This document shows positions 45,087 to 54,533 of a DNA stretch of 64,000 bases, piece after piece. The first letter of the stretch is position 1; each line of letters starts with the position of its first letter. The position numbers were made by a program, and so were the translations under genes. Below the pieces are notes generated by a model. It was not told the DNA's origin. It saw only the letters and a program-made list of their open reading frames with translations, and ran no database searches. The stretch comes from Prosthecobacter fusiformis (GTDB lineage: Bacteria; Verrucomicrobiota; Verrucomicrobiia; Verrucomicrobiales; Verrucomicrobiaceae), in NCBI RefSeq assembly GCF_004364345.1, contig NZ_SOCA01000002.1, forward strand, positions 1 through 64,000, in the 5' to 3' direction.

Positions 45087-46367
45087 ATGAGCACTACACA
45101 CGATGCCATCGTCATCGGCGGTGGCCCGGCCGGTTCCAGTTCTTCAGCCATCCTGGCTGAGGGCGGTCATCGGGTGCTGTTGCTGGAACGGGAAAAATTT
45201 CCGCGCTATCATATTGGTGAGTCACTCATCCCCTTCACCTACTTTCCTCTGAAGCGATTGGGGCTGGTGGACCGGATGAAGCAGTCCCACTTCGTGCGCA
45301 AATACAGTGTCTGTTTTGTGCCTCCGCATGGCCGCACCAGCCAGCCCTTTTACTTTTTTAACCGTTATGACCGCGACACGGTGGCGGAAACCTGGCAAGT
45401 GCTGCGCTCGGAGTTTGACCAGATCCTGCTGGACAATGCGCGGGATAAAGGGGTGGAGGTGCACGAGCAGACCAAGGTGCTCGATCTGCTGCGCGATGAC
45501 CTGGGCCGAGTGGTCGGGGTGCGTGCGGAGCATCACGATGGCAGCATCGCCCATTATCATGGCAAGATCACCCTGGACTGTTCTGGCAAGGAGGCTTTCA
45601 CGACCGTGCGCAATGGCTGGCGGGTGCGTGATCCGTATCTGAACAAGGTGGCCGTGTGGACCTATTATCAAGGCTCACGCCGTGAGGCTGGCGTGGATGA
45701 AGGCCAGACCACCGTCGCCTTTGTCAAAGACAAGGGCTGGTTCTGGCACATCCCGCAACACAATGACAGGGTCAGCGTGGGCGTGGTGGCGGAGGGGAAA
45801 TATCTCTCCCGCGATGGCGTCAAGAGCCCGGAGCTCATTTTTAATCGTGAGGTGGATGAGAATCTCTGGATCAAGGAATCCCTGGCCCAGGGGGAGCAGG
45901 TCGGGGACTATTTCATCACGAGTGAATACAGCCATCATGCGAAGCACTGTGGCAGTGAAGGGCTGCTGCTGGTGGGTGATGCCTTCGCCTTCCTGGACCC
46001 CGTTTTCAGCAGCGGCCTCATGTTCGCCATGAAGAGCGGCGTGCTGGCTGGCGAGGAGGTGAGCAAGGGCCTGAAGGAAGGTGACCTCAGCCCAGAACGC
46101 TTCCTCGAATACTCCAGGGTTCTCCGCCAAGGCGTGGAGAATATGCGCAAGCTGGTCTATGCTTTTTACAATCCAGATTTCAGTTTCAGTAAGCTCATCC
46201 GCAATCATCCAGATGCAGCCGATGCTGTGACCGACTGCCTGAGCGGGGACGTCAATAAGGACTACACTAAGCTCTGGCATCAAGTGCGTGAAATCGTTCC
46301 GCTGCCGGATGATCTGCCTCTGGGTGAGCCGCAGATGCAGTGCATGGCCGAGCCCTGCTGTGCCTAA
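45087..46367 (+). CDS. FAD-dependent oxidoreductase, halogenase family (second of three)
   Basis: 426 residues. FAD motif VIGGGPAGSS at 9-18, KFPRYHIGESLIPF at 37-50, and the WxWxIP signature as WFWHIP at 218-223. A Lys at 72 in FVRKYSVCF aligns with the catalytic Lys position. GDAFAFLDPVFSSGLM is the C-terminal FAD motif. It shares the layout of the divergent neighbour but is clearly a separate paralogue. It ends in a Cys-containing tail (MQCMAEPCCA), and the third gene starts at or just after the stop. Confidence 0.8.
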   Translation: MSTTHDAIVIGGGPAGSSSSAILAEGGHRVLLLEREKFPRYHIGESLIPFTYFPLKRLGLVDRMKQSHFVRKYSVCFVPPHGRTSQPFYFFNRYDRDTVAETWQVLRSEFDQILLDNARDKGVEVHEQTKVLDLLRDDLGRVVGVRAEHHDGSIAHYHGKITLDCSGKEAFTTVRNGWRVRDPYLNKVAVWTYYQGSRREAGVDEGQTTVAFVKDKGWFWHIPQHNDRVSVGVVAEGKYLSRDGVKSPELIFNREVDENLWIKESLAQGEQVGDYFITSEYSHHAKHCGSEGLLLVGDAFAFLDPVFSSGLMFAMKSGVLAGEEVSKGLKEGDLSPERFLEYSRVLRQGVENMRKLVYAFYNPDFSFSKLIRNHPDAADAVTDCLSGDVNKDYTKLWHQVREIVPLPDDLPLGEPQMQCMAEPCCA

Positions 46368-46390
46368 CTTTTTTTGCTATCTTGTTCCGA

Positions 46391-47932
46391 GTGAATCCTT
46401 CCCCTTCCGCCCTTCCCGCTGATCCTTCAACTTACGACATCATTGTCATTGGTGGTGCTCTTTCAGGCGCAGCTACAGCCACGCTATTGCTTCGCCACAA
46501 TCCGGGAATCCGGCTTTTGATTGTCGAAAAATCCGCCCGGCTCACCCGTCGTGTCGGTGAGGCGACGGTGGAAATCAGCGCCTACTTCATGGGACGCGTG
46601 CTGGACATGACGCACTACCTCAATGAAAACCATCTGGTAAAACAGGGGCTACGTTTCTGGTTTGAAAACGATGAGGTCACCAATGTTTCCCATGCCAGCG
46701 AGTTGGGAGCTAAATACCTCTCGCGCATTCCTTCCTATCAGCTTGACCGCTCCACCTTCGATGAGGAAGTGCTGCGCCGGGCCTGTGTGGCAGGTGCCGA
46801 GCTAATCCGCCCGGCCACAGTTTCCAACGTGCATCTTAATGAGGGTGGCATGCAGACTCTGGACATCAGTCATGAGGGGCAGACGCGAAGTCTGCGTACA
46901 CGCTGGCTGGTGGATGCCTCCGGTCTGGCGGCCGTTCTTGCACGCAAAAACGGCTGGTGGAAATCCAATAGGGAACATCCGACGGCTGCAGTGTGGTCAC
47001 GCTGGAAGGGTGTCAAGGATTGGGACAGCCGCGAGCTGGCACTCAAATATCCGCAATGGTCGCGGGCCGTCTATGGCATCCGCAATACCGCCACCAATCA
47101 CATCATCGGAGATGGTTGGTGGAGCTGGTGGATCCCACTGAAAGGTGGGGATGTCAGCGTGGGAATCGTCTTTGACCAACGTCTGGTGCATTTCCCGCAG
47201 GACGGTCGCAAGATCGGCGAGCGGCTCAAGAGTTTCCTCATGAAACATCCGGTAGCTCGCGAGATTCTGGTGGATGCTGAATTCCACGAGGACGACATGC
47301 ATCTGCGACGGAATCTGGCCTATTACAGTGAACGCTTTGCTGGAGACGGATTCGTGCTTGTAGGGGATGCGGCTGCATTCATGGACCCTTTTTACAGTCC
47401 TGGCATGGACTGGATTTCCTTCACCACCAGCAGTGCTGCCAATCTCATCACTGAGCAGCGCAAGGGTCTGCCCATGGTGGAACGGCTGGAGAAATACAAC
47501 CGTGATTTCAAGGTCAGCCACCGGCGCTGGTTTGAATCCCTGTATAAGGATAAGTATGAATACATGGGTGAGTTTGACCTCATGAGCCTGGCCTTCCGGC
47601 TGGATCTGGGGCTGTATTATTGGGGCGTCGTGGAGGTGCCGTTCAATCATGGTGAAGAGGCCCTTTTTGCACCTCCGTTCTCGCCTCCTTCTGGGCGACT
47701 TTTCTCAGCATTGATGAGCCTGTATAACCGAAGGTTTGCAAAGATTGCCCGCCGCCGCAGGCGTGTGGGAACACTGGGCCGGACCAACAGTGGAAACCGC
47801 TGCCTGATCCCGGGTTTCATGCTCAAGCGTAGCAACATGCTGCAGCTTTTTCCCTTGCTGGGAATCTGGGCGACTCTGGAGATCAAGGAAGGCTGGCGCA
47901 CTTGGTTTACCAATGACACTCCAGCAAGCTGA
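46391..47932 (+). CDS. FAD-dependent oxidoreductase, halogenase family (third of three)
   Basis: 513 residues from GTG 46391. An ATG at 46340 overlaps the previous gene by 28 bp, but its extra 17 codons are AT-rich and unlike coding sequence. The FAD motif is VIGGALSG (19-26), WSWWIP (244-249) fits the WxWxIP signature, and Lys84 in HLVKQGLRFW is at the catalytic position. The GEATVEISA segment differs from the GESL of the other two. About 140 residues follow the FAD domain and include a basic run (RRRRR). Same operon as the second gene. Confidence 0.75.
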   Translation: MNPSPSALPADPSTYDIIVIGGALSGAATATLLLRHNPGIRLLIVEKSARLTRRVGEATVEISAYFMGRVLDMTHYLNENHLVKQGLRFWFENDEVTNVSHASELGAKYLSRIPSYQLDRSTFDEEVLRRACVAGAELIRPATVSNVHLNEGGMQTLDISHEGQTRSLRTRWLVDASGLAAVLARKNGWWKSNREHPTAAVWSRWKGVKDWDSRELALKYPQWSRAVYGIRNTATNHIIGDGWWSWWIPLKGGDVSVGIVFDQRLVHFPQDGRKIGERLKSFLMKHPVAREILVDAEFHEDDMHLRRNLAYYSERFAGDGFVLVGDAAAFMDPFYSPGMDWISFTTSSAANLITEQRKGLPMVERLEKYNRDFKVSHRRWFESLYKDKYEYMGEFDLMSLAFRLDLGLYYWGVVEVPFNHGEEALFAPPFSPPSGRLFSALMSLYNRRFAKIARRRRRVGTLGRTNSGNRCLIPGFMLKRSNMLQLFPLLGIWATLEIKEGWRTWFTNDTPAS

Positions 47933-47974
47933 GCGGGAAAGCGGTTGACTGAGTTTTGGAATGATGTCAGAAGG

Positions 47975-48060
47975 GGCTACGGCAATGGATTCTGCCGGGC
48001 CCTGATAGGGTCAAACCGCCGCTGATGGCTGATGATTCCTGCCATACCAGGTAGAATCAT
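47975..48060 (+). promoter_or_regulatory. Fluoride riboswitch (crcB RNA motif)
   Basis: The conserved parts of the fluoride aptamer are present in order: GGCAATGGATTCTGCC (47981-47996, equal to the GGNGATGG...NCC hairpin with one G to A change), CAAACCGCCGCTGATG (48012-48027), and GGCTGATGATTCCTGCC (48027-48043, the invariant GGCTGATG-x-x-x-CCT-x-C). The last strand can pair with CAGGTAGAATCAT (48048-48060) as an expression-platform hairpin. It lies 90 bp upstream of a CLC antiporter of the fluoride type. It should turn the gene on when fluoride binds. Confidence 0.8.
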
Positions 48061-48150
48061 GTCCGCATTTCTAATAACGCAGTTTTTAAAGCCGCTCGTC
48101 CACTCTTGGACAGGTGCAACGATGGCTCCAAAGCTGGGAGGAAGCATCTG

Positions 48151-49614
48151 ATGCCGCTGCGCTCTTTCATCCATGACTTGATCCTGCAGCTGCGGGCGGC
48201 GTTGAAGTGGCTGGTGATCATCCTGCCGATGGCGACGGTTGTAGGCTCAGCGTGTGCACTTTTTTTATGGAGTCTTGATCGCGCCACGGAAACTCGTTTT
48301 GAGCATCCCTGGCTGCTGTTTCTGCTGCCGGTGGCCGGGGTGGCTGTGGGTTTTTTATATCATTGGTTAGGCAAGTCTGCCGAGGGAGGAAACAACCTCA
48401 TCATGGAGGAGATCCACCAGCCGGGCGGTGGCGTGCCCTTGCGTATGGCACCCCTGATCCTGGTGGCGACGGTCATCACTCATCTGTTCGGCGGCTCCGC
48501 AGGGCGGGAGGGCACGGCGGTGCAGATGGGCGGCAGCATTGCGGGTAGTTTTGGCAGGCTCTTCCGGCTGGACAGGGCAGGGGTGCGCATTCTGCTGATG
48601 GCGGGGATTGCGGCTGGTTTCGGGGCTGTGTTTGGTACACCCCTGGCGGGTGCAGTCTTCGCACTGGAGGTGCTCACCATCGGCCAGATGCGTTACGAAT
48701 CCCTGCTGGCCTGCCTGCTGGCTGCAGTGGTGGGGGACTGGAGCTGCCAGACATGGGGCATCGCGCATACGCCTTATTCAGTGGCATACATGAGCGCGGA
48801 GATGGTGCCCACGCACCACTTTCACCTGGAGGCATTGCTGCTGGTGAAGGTGGCACTGGCGGCCGTCGCATTCGGATTCGCCAGTGCCTTATTTGCGGAG
48901 GTTTCGCACTCTCTCTCCGCTGTCTTTAAAAGAGTGTGTCCGTATGCACCGCTGCGGCCTGCCTTGGGCGGAGTCATCGTGGTGGGGCTGGTCTATGTGC
49001 TGGGCACCACTCAATACCTGGGGTTGGGCGTTACCTCGCCAGATCCGCAGCATGTAACGATTGTCTCGCTTTTTAGCAGTCAGGAAACCTATGCCTGGGT
49101 CTGGCTTTGGAAGCTGGTTTTCACTGCAGTCACTTTGAGTGCGGGCTTCAAAGGCGGGGAAGTGACTCCGCTTTTTTTCATCGGCGCGGCTTTGGGGAAT
49201 GCGCTCGCGGGAGTCCTGGGCGCTCCGCTGGACCTCTTTGCAGCCCTGGGTTTTGTCGCTATTTTCGCTGGAGCTACCAATACGCCGCTGGCCTGCACCC
49301 TCATGGGCATCGAGCTTTTTGGTGCAGCGAATGGCGTGTACTTCGCCGTGGCCTGCTTCCTGGCATACATGTGCAGCGGGCATTCCAGTATCTACCTGGC
49401 CCAGCGTGTGGGGGTGCCCAAGAGCGGACACATCTCCCTGCCGCCCCATGTTTCGCTCAAGCACTTGAGGGAGACGAATGGCAGCCTTTTGGAAAGACTG
49501 TCTCGCCAGATTCTGATTCGCTCACATAAATCTGTGGTTCATCCTGTTGAAAAAATGGATGAGGAAGGGGCACAACCCGAGCAGAAGAATGATCCCCCAG
49601 CACCAAAGGCATGA
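48151..49614 (+). CDS. CLC-F type fluoride/proton antiporter
   Basis: 487 residues from ATG 48151, chosen for the ribosome-binding site GGGAGG ten bases before it. CLC channel family with fluoride-type signatures: GGNNLI (79-84) replaces the chloride motif GSGIP, GREGT (118-122, gating Glu120) replaces GREGP, and GGEVTP (335-340) replaces GxFxP. These changes mark the EriC-F/CLC-F group that exports fluoride from bacteria. About 10-12 membrane helices with the family's inverted repeat. The riboswitch upstream supports the call strongly. Inner membrane. Confidence 0.92.
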   Translation: MPLRSFIHDLILQLRAALKWLVIILPMATVVGSACALFLWSLDRATETRFEHPWLLFLLPVAGVAVGFLYHWLGKSAEGGNNLIMEEIHQPGGGVPLRMAPLILVATVITHLFGGSAGREGTAVQMGGSIAGSFGRLFRLDRAGVRILLMAGIAAGFGAVFGTPLAGAVFALEVLTIGQMRYESLLACLLAAVVGDWSCQTWGIAHTPYSVAYMSAEMVPTHHFHLEALLLVKVALAAVAFGFASALFAEVSHSLSAVFKRVCPYAPLRPALGGVIVVGLVYVLGTTQYLGLGVTSPDPQHVTIVSLFSSQETYAWVWLWKLVFTAVTLSAGFKGGEVTPLFFIGAALGNALAGVLGAPLDLFAALGFVAIFAGATNTPLACTLMGIELFGAANGVYFAVACFLAYMCSGHSSIYLAQRVGVPKSGHISLPPHVSLKHLRETNGSLLERLSRQILIRSHKSVVHPVEKMDEEGAQPEQKNDPPAPKA

Positions 49615-49750
49615 CAAATTGGCGGGATACATGAACAAAATCCAACTTTGAACTTCCCTCCGGCGTGCATCTCCATGAAGAATGGCGCGTTTTACTGCGT
49701 TCTTTTGCACCGCTTTTGCGAAAAATTCGTCATTCTCCTGTTTTTGCCAC

Positions 49751-51280
49751 ATGTCCTCCCACTCTGCTCCCTCTTCCACTGGTCGTAACATGGCTCTGAT
49801 CGCCGCCTTTTTAGGCTGGATGTTTGATGGATTTGAGATGGGGCTGTTCCCATTGATCGGCAAACCGGCATTGCAGGACCTTCTGGCTTCGACCGTTGCC
49901 CCTGAGGCGATGACCGCCTACCTGGATCGCTGGTTCAGCGTCATCATCGCTACCTTCCTGGTCGGCGCGGCTACGGGGGGCGTGTTCTTTGGCTGGCTGG
50001 GGGACCGCATTGGCCGGGTAAAGGCAATGTCCTTTTCCATTTTCACGTATGCTATTTTCACAGGCCTGTGCGGCTTTGCGACGGAAGCATGGCACGTGGC
50101 CATCCTGCGCTTCATCGCCTCCCTGGGCATGGGCGGGGAGTGGGCACTGGGTGTGGCGCTGGTGAATGAACTCTGGACCAAAGGCAACCGCGCCCTGGTG
50201 GCCGGGGCCATCGGCGCTGCGGCCAACATCGGCTACCTGCTCGTGGCTGCGCTGAGCCTGGGCATGAATACCTTCATTGACACCATGCGCCGCTGGACCT
50301 TGGCCCTGGGCGGCAGCGAGCAACTGGCTGGTTACCTCCTGGACAACCAGGCCTGGCGTTTCCTGATGATCATCGGCGCACTGCCCGCTGCGATCATTTT
50401 CCTCATCCGAATCTTTGTGCCCGAATCTGACAAGTGGGAGGATGAAAAAGCTGCCGGCAAGACATCTTATTGGAGTACGCCGGATCTCAAAGGCGTGCTC
50501 ATCGGTGCCATCGTGGCGCTCGGTATTATTTGGTCCTGGTCACCCATGGGCATTGATGCTGGCGTCACATCCGTCATGGCCGTGGTCATCACTGTTGTCG
50601 GCTTTTGTGTGGTGGTCTGGGGGTACCTGCTGCCGGTGCGCCGTTACCTCCAGCGTGCCCAGGAGGCCAGCAGCATCACTCGTGAGAGCCAGTTGACCAT
50701 TCGCAAAAATCTCCTCATTGGTGCCACTCTGGCGGGCATCGCCCTGCTGGGAACCTGGGGCGCGGCTCAACAGTCAGCCAAGTGGTCCACCTCCGCCGAA
50801 CTGGATGCCAATGGCTGGACAAACGTGGCCCAATACACCCAGATCGCCACCTCCGTAGGAGCTTGTATTTTTGCCATGTTTGCCCCGTTCCTGGCCAACA
50901 TGCTGAACCGTCGTGTCACTTACTTGGTCATGTGCATTTCCGCACTGGGTGCCGCTCTCCTGTTTTATCAGACGAACACAGTCATCAATACCTGGTTCTT
51001 CACCACTGCCTTTCTCATGGGCGGCGTCACAGCTAGTTTTTATGGCTTCTTCCCGCTCTATCTACCGGAGCTTTTCCCCACCAGCGTCCGCGCTACGGGC
51101 CAGGGTTTCTGTTTCAATGTGGGACGCATCATCGCCGCCATCGGCGGTCTTCAGATTGCCAATCTCGTGCATGCCTTCGGCACCTCATCCAATGCCTATT
51201 CCGCCCTTTGCATGGTGTACATCATTGGCATGGTGCTGGTCTGGATTGCTCCTGAAACCAAGGGCAAGGCGCTGGCCTGA
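49751..51280 (+). CDS. MFS transporter
   Basis: 509 residues from ATG 49751; the longer frame to 49682 adds 23 residues with no good start. About 12 membrane segments. The motifs FLGWMFDGFEMGLFPLIG in the first segment, FGWLGDRIGRVKAMSF between segments 2 and 3 and GGEWALGVALVNELW in the fourth resemble the sialate/aromatic acid branch of sugar-porter-like MFS. An extra hydrophilic insert with two more segments between halves (about 230-380) explains the length. The substrate is unknown. Confidence 0.87.
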   Translation: MSSHSAPSSTGRNMALIAAFLGWMFDGFEMGLFPLIGKPALQDLLASTVAPEAMTAYLDRWFSVIIATFLVGAATGGVFFGWLGDRIGRVKAMSFSIFTYAIFTGLCGFATEAWHVAILRFIASLGMGGEWALGVALVNELWTKGNRALVAGAIGAAANIGYLLVAALSLGMNTFIDTMRRWTLALGGSEQLAGYLLDNQAWRFLMIIGALPAAIIFLIRIFVPESDKWEDEKAAGKTSYWSTPDLKGVLIGAIVALGIIWSWSPMGIDAGVTSVMAVVITVVGFCVVVWGYLLPVRRYLQRAQEASSITRESQLTIRKNLLIGATLAGIALLGTWGAAQQSAKWSTSAELDANGWTNVAQYTQIATSVGACIFAMFAPFLANMLNRRVTYLVMCISALGAALLFYQTNTVINTWFFTTAFLMGGVTASFYGFFPLYLPELFPTSVRATGQGFCFNVGRIIAAIGGLQIANLVHAFGTSSNAYSALCMVYIIGMVLVWIAPETKGKALA

Positions 51281-51313
51281 TGCGGCACGCCGGATTGCAC
51301 TGGCAGAGTTGAT

Positions 51314-52270
51314 ATGGCGCGGCCAAAGTGCCCGCCTCACCTGTTATTTTCCGTGGCTTCTTTTTTCTCTTACGACCAGCTTCAGCATTGGGCCGATGTG
51401 GCCTCGGCTTTGGATGTCCCCGCACGCCTTGCCGTGATTGGTGATCCCATCGGTCACTCGAAGTCGCCTCAGATGCACAATCCCGCGCTGAGGGCCTGCG
51501 GGATGGATGCGCAGTATGTGCGCATCCAGGTGCCAGTAGGTCATGTGAAGGAAGCTTTCGGATTGTTTGTCAAAAATGGATTCGTCGGCGTCAACATCAC
51601 CATCCCGCATAAGTTTGAAGCATTGGACGCCGTCGATGTGGTGGACCCTCTGGCCCGCCGTCTGGGTGCGGTCAATACTCTTGCCATTCGCGACGGGAAA
51701 ATGCATGGCTTCAATACCGATGGTCCTGGTTTCCTGAGCAGCGTGAAGGAAGCATTCAATGCGGATGTAAAGGACCTGCGTATTCTTATCCTTGGCGCTG
51801 GCGGCGGTGCTGGACGTGCCGTGGCAGTGCAGAGTGTACTCGCTGGTTGCCGTCATCTTCTTTTGGCTACACGCACTGAATCCAAGCTCGTTCCGCTGAT
51901 GCAGGAACTGGCGACGATCCCTGATTCAACCACGCAATTGAGCGTGTGCACTTTAGACCACGATGATCTAGCCCGGCAGTTACAGAATGTGGACTTGATC
52001 GTCAATGCCACGTCGCTGGGGATGAAAGCGGAAGATGAGTTGCTGCTGCCTACCAGCTGCCTGGAGGCTCGCCACTTTGTCTATGACATGGTTTATCGCG
52101 CCAGCGGCCCGACGGAACTCATCCAGGCTGCGACGGCAGCCGGGGCGCGTCATGCGGATGGGATGAGCCTGCTGCTTCATCAAGGAGCGATCTCTTTTGA
52201 GCACTGGTTCCCGGGCGTCACCGCTCCGCTGGAGGCCATGCGCGCAGGATTGGCAGCAGCTTCGGTCTGA
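51314..52270 (+). CDS. aroE: Shikimate dehydrogenase
   Basis: 318 residues; a GTG at 51353 is an alternative start since the first 13 residues are not conserved. GDPIGHSKSPQMHN (43-56) and VNITIPHK with Lys100 bind shikimate, NTDGPGF (134-140) has the catalytic Asp136, and LGAGGGAGRAVA is the NADP fold. It reduces 3-dehydroshikimate in aromatic amino acid synthesis. About 40 residues precede the usual start. The convergent glpX ends 107 bp downstream. Confidence 0.95.
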   Translation: MARPKCPPHLLFSVASFFSYDQLQHWADVASALDVPARLAVIGDPIGHSKSPQMHNPALRACGMDAQYVRIQVPVGHVKEAFGLFVKNGFVGVNITIPHKFEALDAVDVVDPLARRLGAVNTLAIRDGKMHGFNTDGPGFLSSVKEAFNADVKDLRILILGAGGGAGRAVAVQSVLAGCRHLLLATRTESKLVPLMQELATIPDSTTQLSVCTLDHDDLARQLQNVDLIVNATSLGMKAEDELLLPTSCLEARHFVYDMVYRASGPTELIQAATAAGARHADGMSLLLHQGAISFEHWFPGVTAPLEAMRAGLAAASV

Positions 52271-52271
52271 A

Positions 52272-52341
52272 TTAGCTCGACCAGGGAACGTCACACGTGA
52301 CGAGTTCGCGAATTCAGCTATCATGTCTGCTTGCGAGCTAA
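52272..52341. repeat. Nested palindromes between convergent aroE and glpX
   Basis: TTAGCTCG (52272-52279) pairs with CGAGCTAA (52334-52341). Inside lie CGTCAC-AC-GTGACG (52289-52302) and GAGTTCGCGAATTC (52302-52315, one mismatch). It could be a bidirectional terminator lacking T-runs or a small repeat element. Confidence 0.4.
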
Positions 52342-52377
52342 AGCTCTGGAGTACTTTCGCTGCGGCGCGGCGTCGAG

Positions 52378-53430
52378 TTATCCTCGGATCGGCACCACTT
52401 TCCGGTTCAGGTCATGGCTTGCATGGATGTGCCGCACCGTCCCGCTACGCGAGCGCATCAGGATGCTATGAGTTTCGATCCGATGGCCGATGATTTTCAC
52501 GCCTGGAAGCAGCGGGCTGTCACTGATGCCAGTGGCACAAAACAGGGCGCTTTCCCCCATGATGAGATCATCACTGCGGAATACCTGGTTCATTTCCGCC
52601 TCACTCGTGGTTGCCGCCACTTCGGCTCGGTGCTCTTCATTGTGGAACCACATGCGCACATCCATGTCTCCTCCCAGGCACTTCAGCGCCGCGGCGGCCA
52701 GCACAGCCTCAGGGCTGCCGCCCATGCCCACGTAAAGATCCACGCCACTTTCTGGCAGGGAAGGGGCCACCGCAGCGGTGATGTCCCCATCGGTGATCAT
52801 TCGTAGCGCGGCACCACAGGAGCGCACTTCCTCAATGATCCCGGCATGGCGCGGACGGTCCATGGTGACGACGACCACATCGCGGGCGTTTTTACCCAGG
52901 GCCTCGGCGACGAAAGCGATGACTTCTTTTAGCGGCATGTCCAGGAAACAGCGATCCCCTTTTTTCTGAAGGGCCATTTTCACTGCGGGACCATAGGCCA
53001 GCTTATGGCTGTAAAAGCTGGGGATGTGTTTCATGGAACTCGGTGCGCCGTCTGGCTTCTGAGCAGCGGCGATGACAGAGATGCTGTTAGGCGTACCCTT
53101 GGCGATGTTCGTCGTGCCATCAATGGGATCCAGCGCGATGTCAAAGCGAGGGCTGCCCGTCTTCCAGGTGCCCAGATGCTCGCCCACAAAAATGCCGGGA
53201 GCATTGTCCTTGATGCCTTCGCCGATGATCACCTCGCCCCGGATGTCCAGGAGATCGAAGACTCCGTAAATGGCGCTGCAGGCCGCAGCGTCAGCCAGCT
53301 CCTTTTCTCCACGGCCTAACCAATGAATGGATTGTAAAGCGGCATTTTCCGTGGCGCGCACGAATTCAAATTCGAGCACGCGCTCAAGGTCCAGGGGGCT
53401 GCGCAAAGGTGGAAGGTCGGAGGATGACAT
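52378..53430 (-). CDS. glpX: Class II fructose-1,6-bisphosphatase
   Basis: 350 residues from ATG 53430. GlpX family: EVIIGEGIKDNAPGI (66-80), the metal site DPIDGT (101-106), and GSPEAVLAAAALKCLGGDM are diagnostic. It dephosphorylates fructose-1,6-bisphosphate in gluconeogenesis. The longer upstream frame (to 53622) crosses a terminator and is discarded. The transcript seems to begin in the 169-bp gap with the next gene. Confidence 0.95.
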   Translation of the reverse strand: MSSSDLPPLRSPLDLERVLEFEFVRATENAALQSIHWLGRGEKELADAAACSAIYGVFDLLDIRGEVIIGEGIKDNAPGIFVGEHLGTWKTGSPRFDIALDPIDGTTNIAKGTPNSISVIAAAQKPDGAPSSMKHIPSFYSHKLAYGPAVKMALQKKGDRCFLDMPLKEVIAFVAEALGKNARDVVVVTMDRPRHAGIIEEVRSCGAALRMITDGDITAAVAPSLPESGVDLYVGMGGSPEAVLAAAALKCLGGDMDVRMWFHNEEHRAEVAATTSEAEMNQVFRSDDLIMGESALFCATGISDSPLLPGVKIIGHRIETHSILMRSRSGTVRHIHASHDLNRKVVPIRG

Positions 53431-53520
53431 GGTTAGTGTTCTGGATACTAGGCACAATCGTGAGCCAATGCCAAGAAGAGATGACGAAGGATCAAAAGAC
53501 CGCAAAAATTGATATAACAA

Positions 53521-53550
53521 AAAGCCGCACTCATTTCCGAGTGCGGCTTT
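53521..53550 (-). terminator. Terminator of the 272-residue membrane protein gene
   Basis: Stem AAAGCCGCACTC/GAGTGCGGCTTT with a six-base loop. On the minus strand it ends in TTTTTG, 50 bp past the gene stop, and separates it from glpX. Confidence 0.9.
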
Positions 53551-53599
53551 GAGAAGGCTTTCGCCTAACAGGAAGTGTTTTAAGCTTTCGTGAACAAAC

Positions 53600-54418
53600 T
53601 TATGGTTTGGCGGCTGCCACATCTACGCTTGGAGCGGCATCCACAGCACTCTTGTTTGCAGACATGGAAAACTCAGAACCTGGATCACGCGTGATGGGCC
53701 AGTAAGCCTCCATATTGAGGAGGTCTGGAGGAGTGAGTGTGAGGACTTCATCTCCGGTCTTGGCAAGAGCCTGATAGGCCAGAGGCACCACTGTGACGCA
53801 GATGCGATCTTCATCCATGCGCTGCACATGCAGAGTGGAGGCGTAGCTGCGCTTTTGGAGATTGAAGGTGTCGCCTGTGGCAAAAGGAGCCGTTTCCTTG
53901 GTCAGGCCGGGCATCACAAGTTCCACATCCACATCTTCCAGTTCGCTGGAACGTGCCCGCACAATCCAGCCGCTGGTGAACACATCACTTGCAGCCAGAG
54001 GGCGCACATTGAGCACACGGAAGTTGCCCAAAAGATAGACGGGCTGCTCATGCTGATAATTTTTTAAATAAGAGCGTTTGAACAGGTCATTGCGGACGCT
54101 GAGTTGCTCGTAGTTATAGGGATAAAACTCAGCAAGGATATCGCGCGGGCCAAATGACTTACCGTTTGGAGCCGTGTAGATGGTATATGGGCGGATCGGC
54201 GTAAGTTTTTTAAATTTTGCCAGCATCTTATAGTGGAATGGCTTTTCCGGGTGGGAAAAGATCATGATGCTAAAAAACCAACAAAAAGTAGCAACCCCCA
54301 TAAGGAGTGTAATGAGTATAGCCCACCAGAAGATGCCGCCGCCCTCTTTCTTCTGGGAAAGACTTCCTCCACCGTAGGACCGGTATTCGCTGCCGTCGCT
54401 CAAGAATCGGACTTGCAT
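53600..54418 (-). CDS. Single-span membrane protein, unknown function
   Basis: 272 residues. The N-terminus (1-28, Gly/Ser-rich) faces the cytoplasm, a membrane segment follows (about 30-53: FWWAILITLLMGVATFCWF), and the rest is a beta-rich extracytoplasmic domain with no motif I know. Trp- and Tyr-rich, with a Ser/Ala tail. The gene and its upstream region (54419-54533) are noticeably AT-rich compared with the surroundings, which may indicate a different origin. Confidence 0.65.
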   Translation of the reverse strand: MQVRFLSDGSEYRSYGGGSLSQKKEGGGIFWWAILITLLMGVATFCWFFSIMIFSHPEKPFHYKMLAKFKKLTPIRPYTIYTAPNGKSFGPRDILAEFYPYNYEQLSVRNDLFKRSYLKNYQHEQPVYLLGNFRVLNVRPLAASDVFTSGWIVRARSSELEDVDVELVMPGLTKETAPFATGDTFNLQKRSYASTLHVQRMDEDRICVTVVPLAYQALAKTGDEVLTLTPPDLLNMEAYWPITRDPGSEFSMSANKSAVDAAPSVDVAAAKP

Positions 54419-54533
54419 ATCAAATGTGAGAAAATTGTTAAAAACTGTAAAAGATATCTCCTGAAATTTTACTGGTTCAAATCAAAAAGAAAAGCAGTTT
54501 TTTGTGAATAAGCTGAAATTTTGTTCCTCAGGC

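Noticed and set aside
46340..46390. Upstream ATG giving the third halogenase-family protein a hydrophobic N-terminus
   Set aside because: The extra 17 codons overlap the previous gene and are AT-rich, unlike the rest; still possible but less likely than the GTG at 46391.
53431..53622. N-terminal extension of GlpX
   Set aside because: The added sequence runs through a strong terminator and does not match the family.
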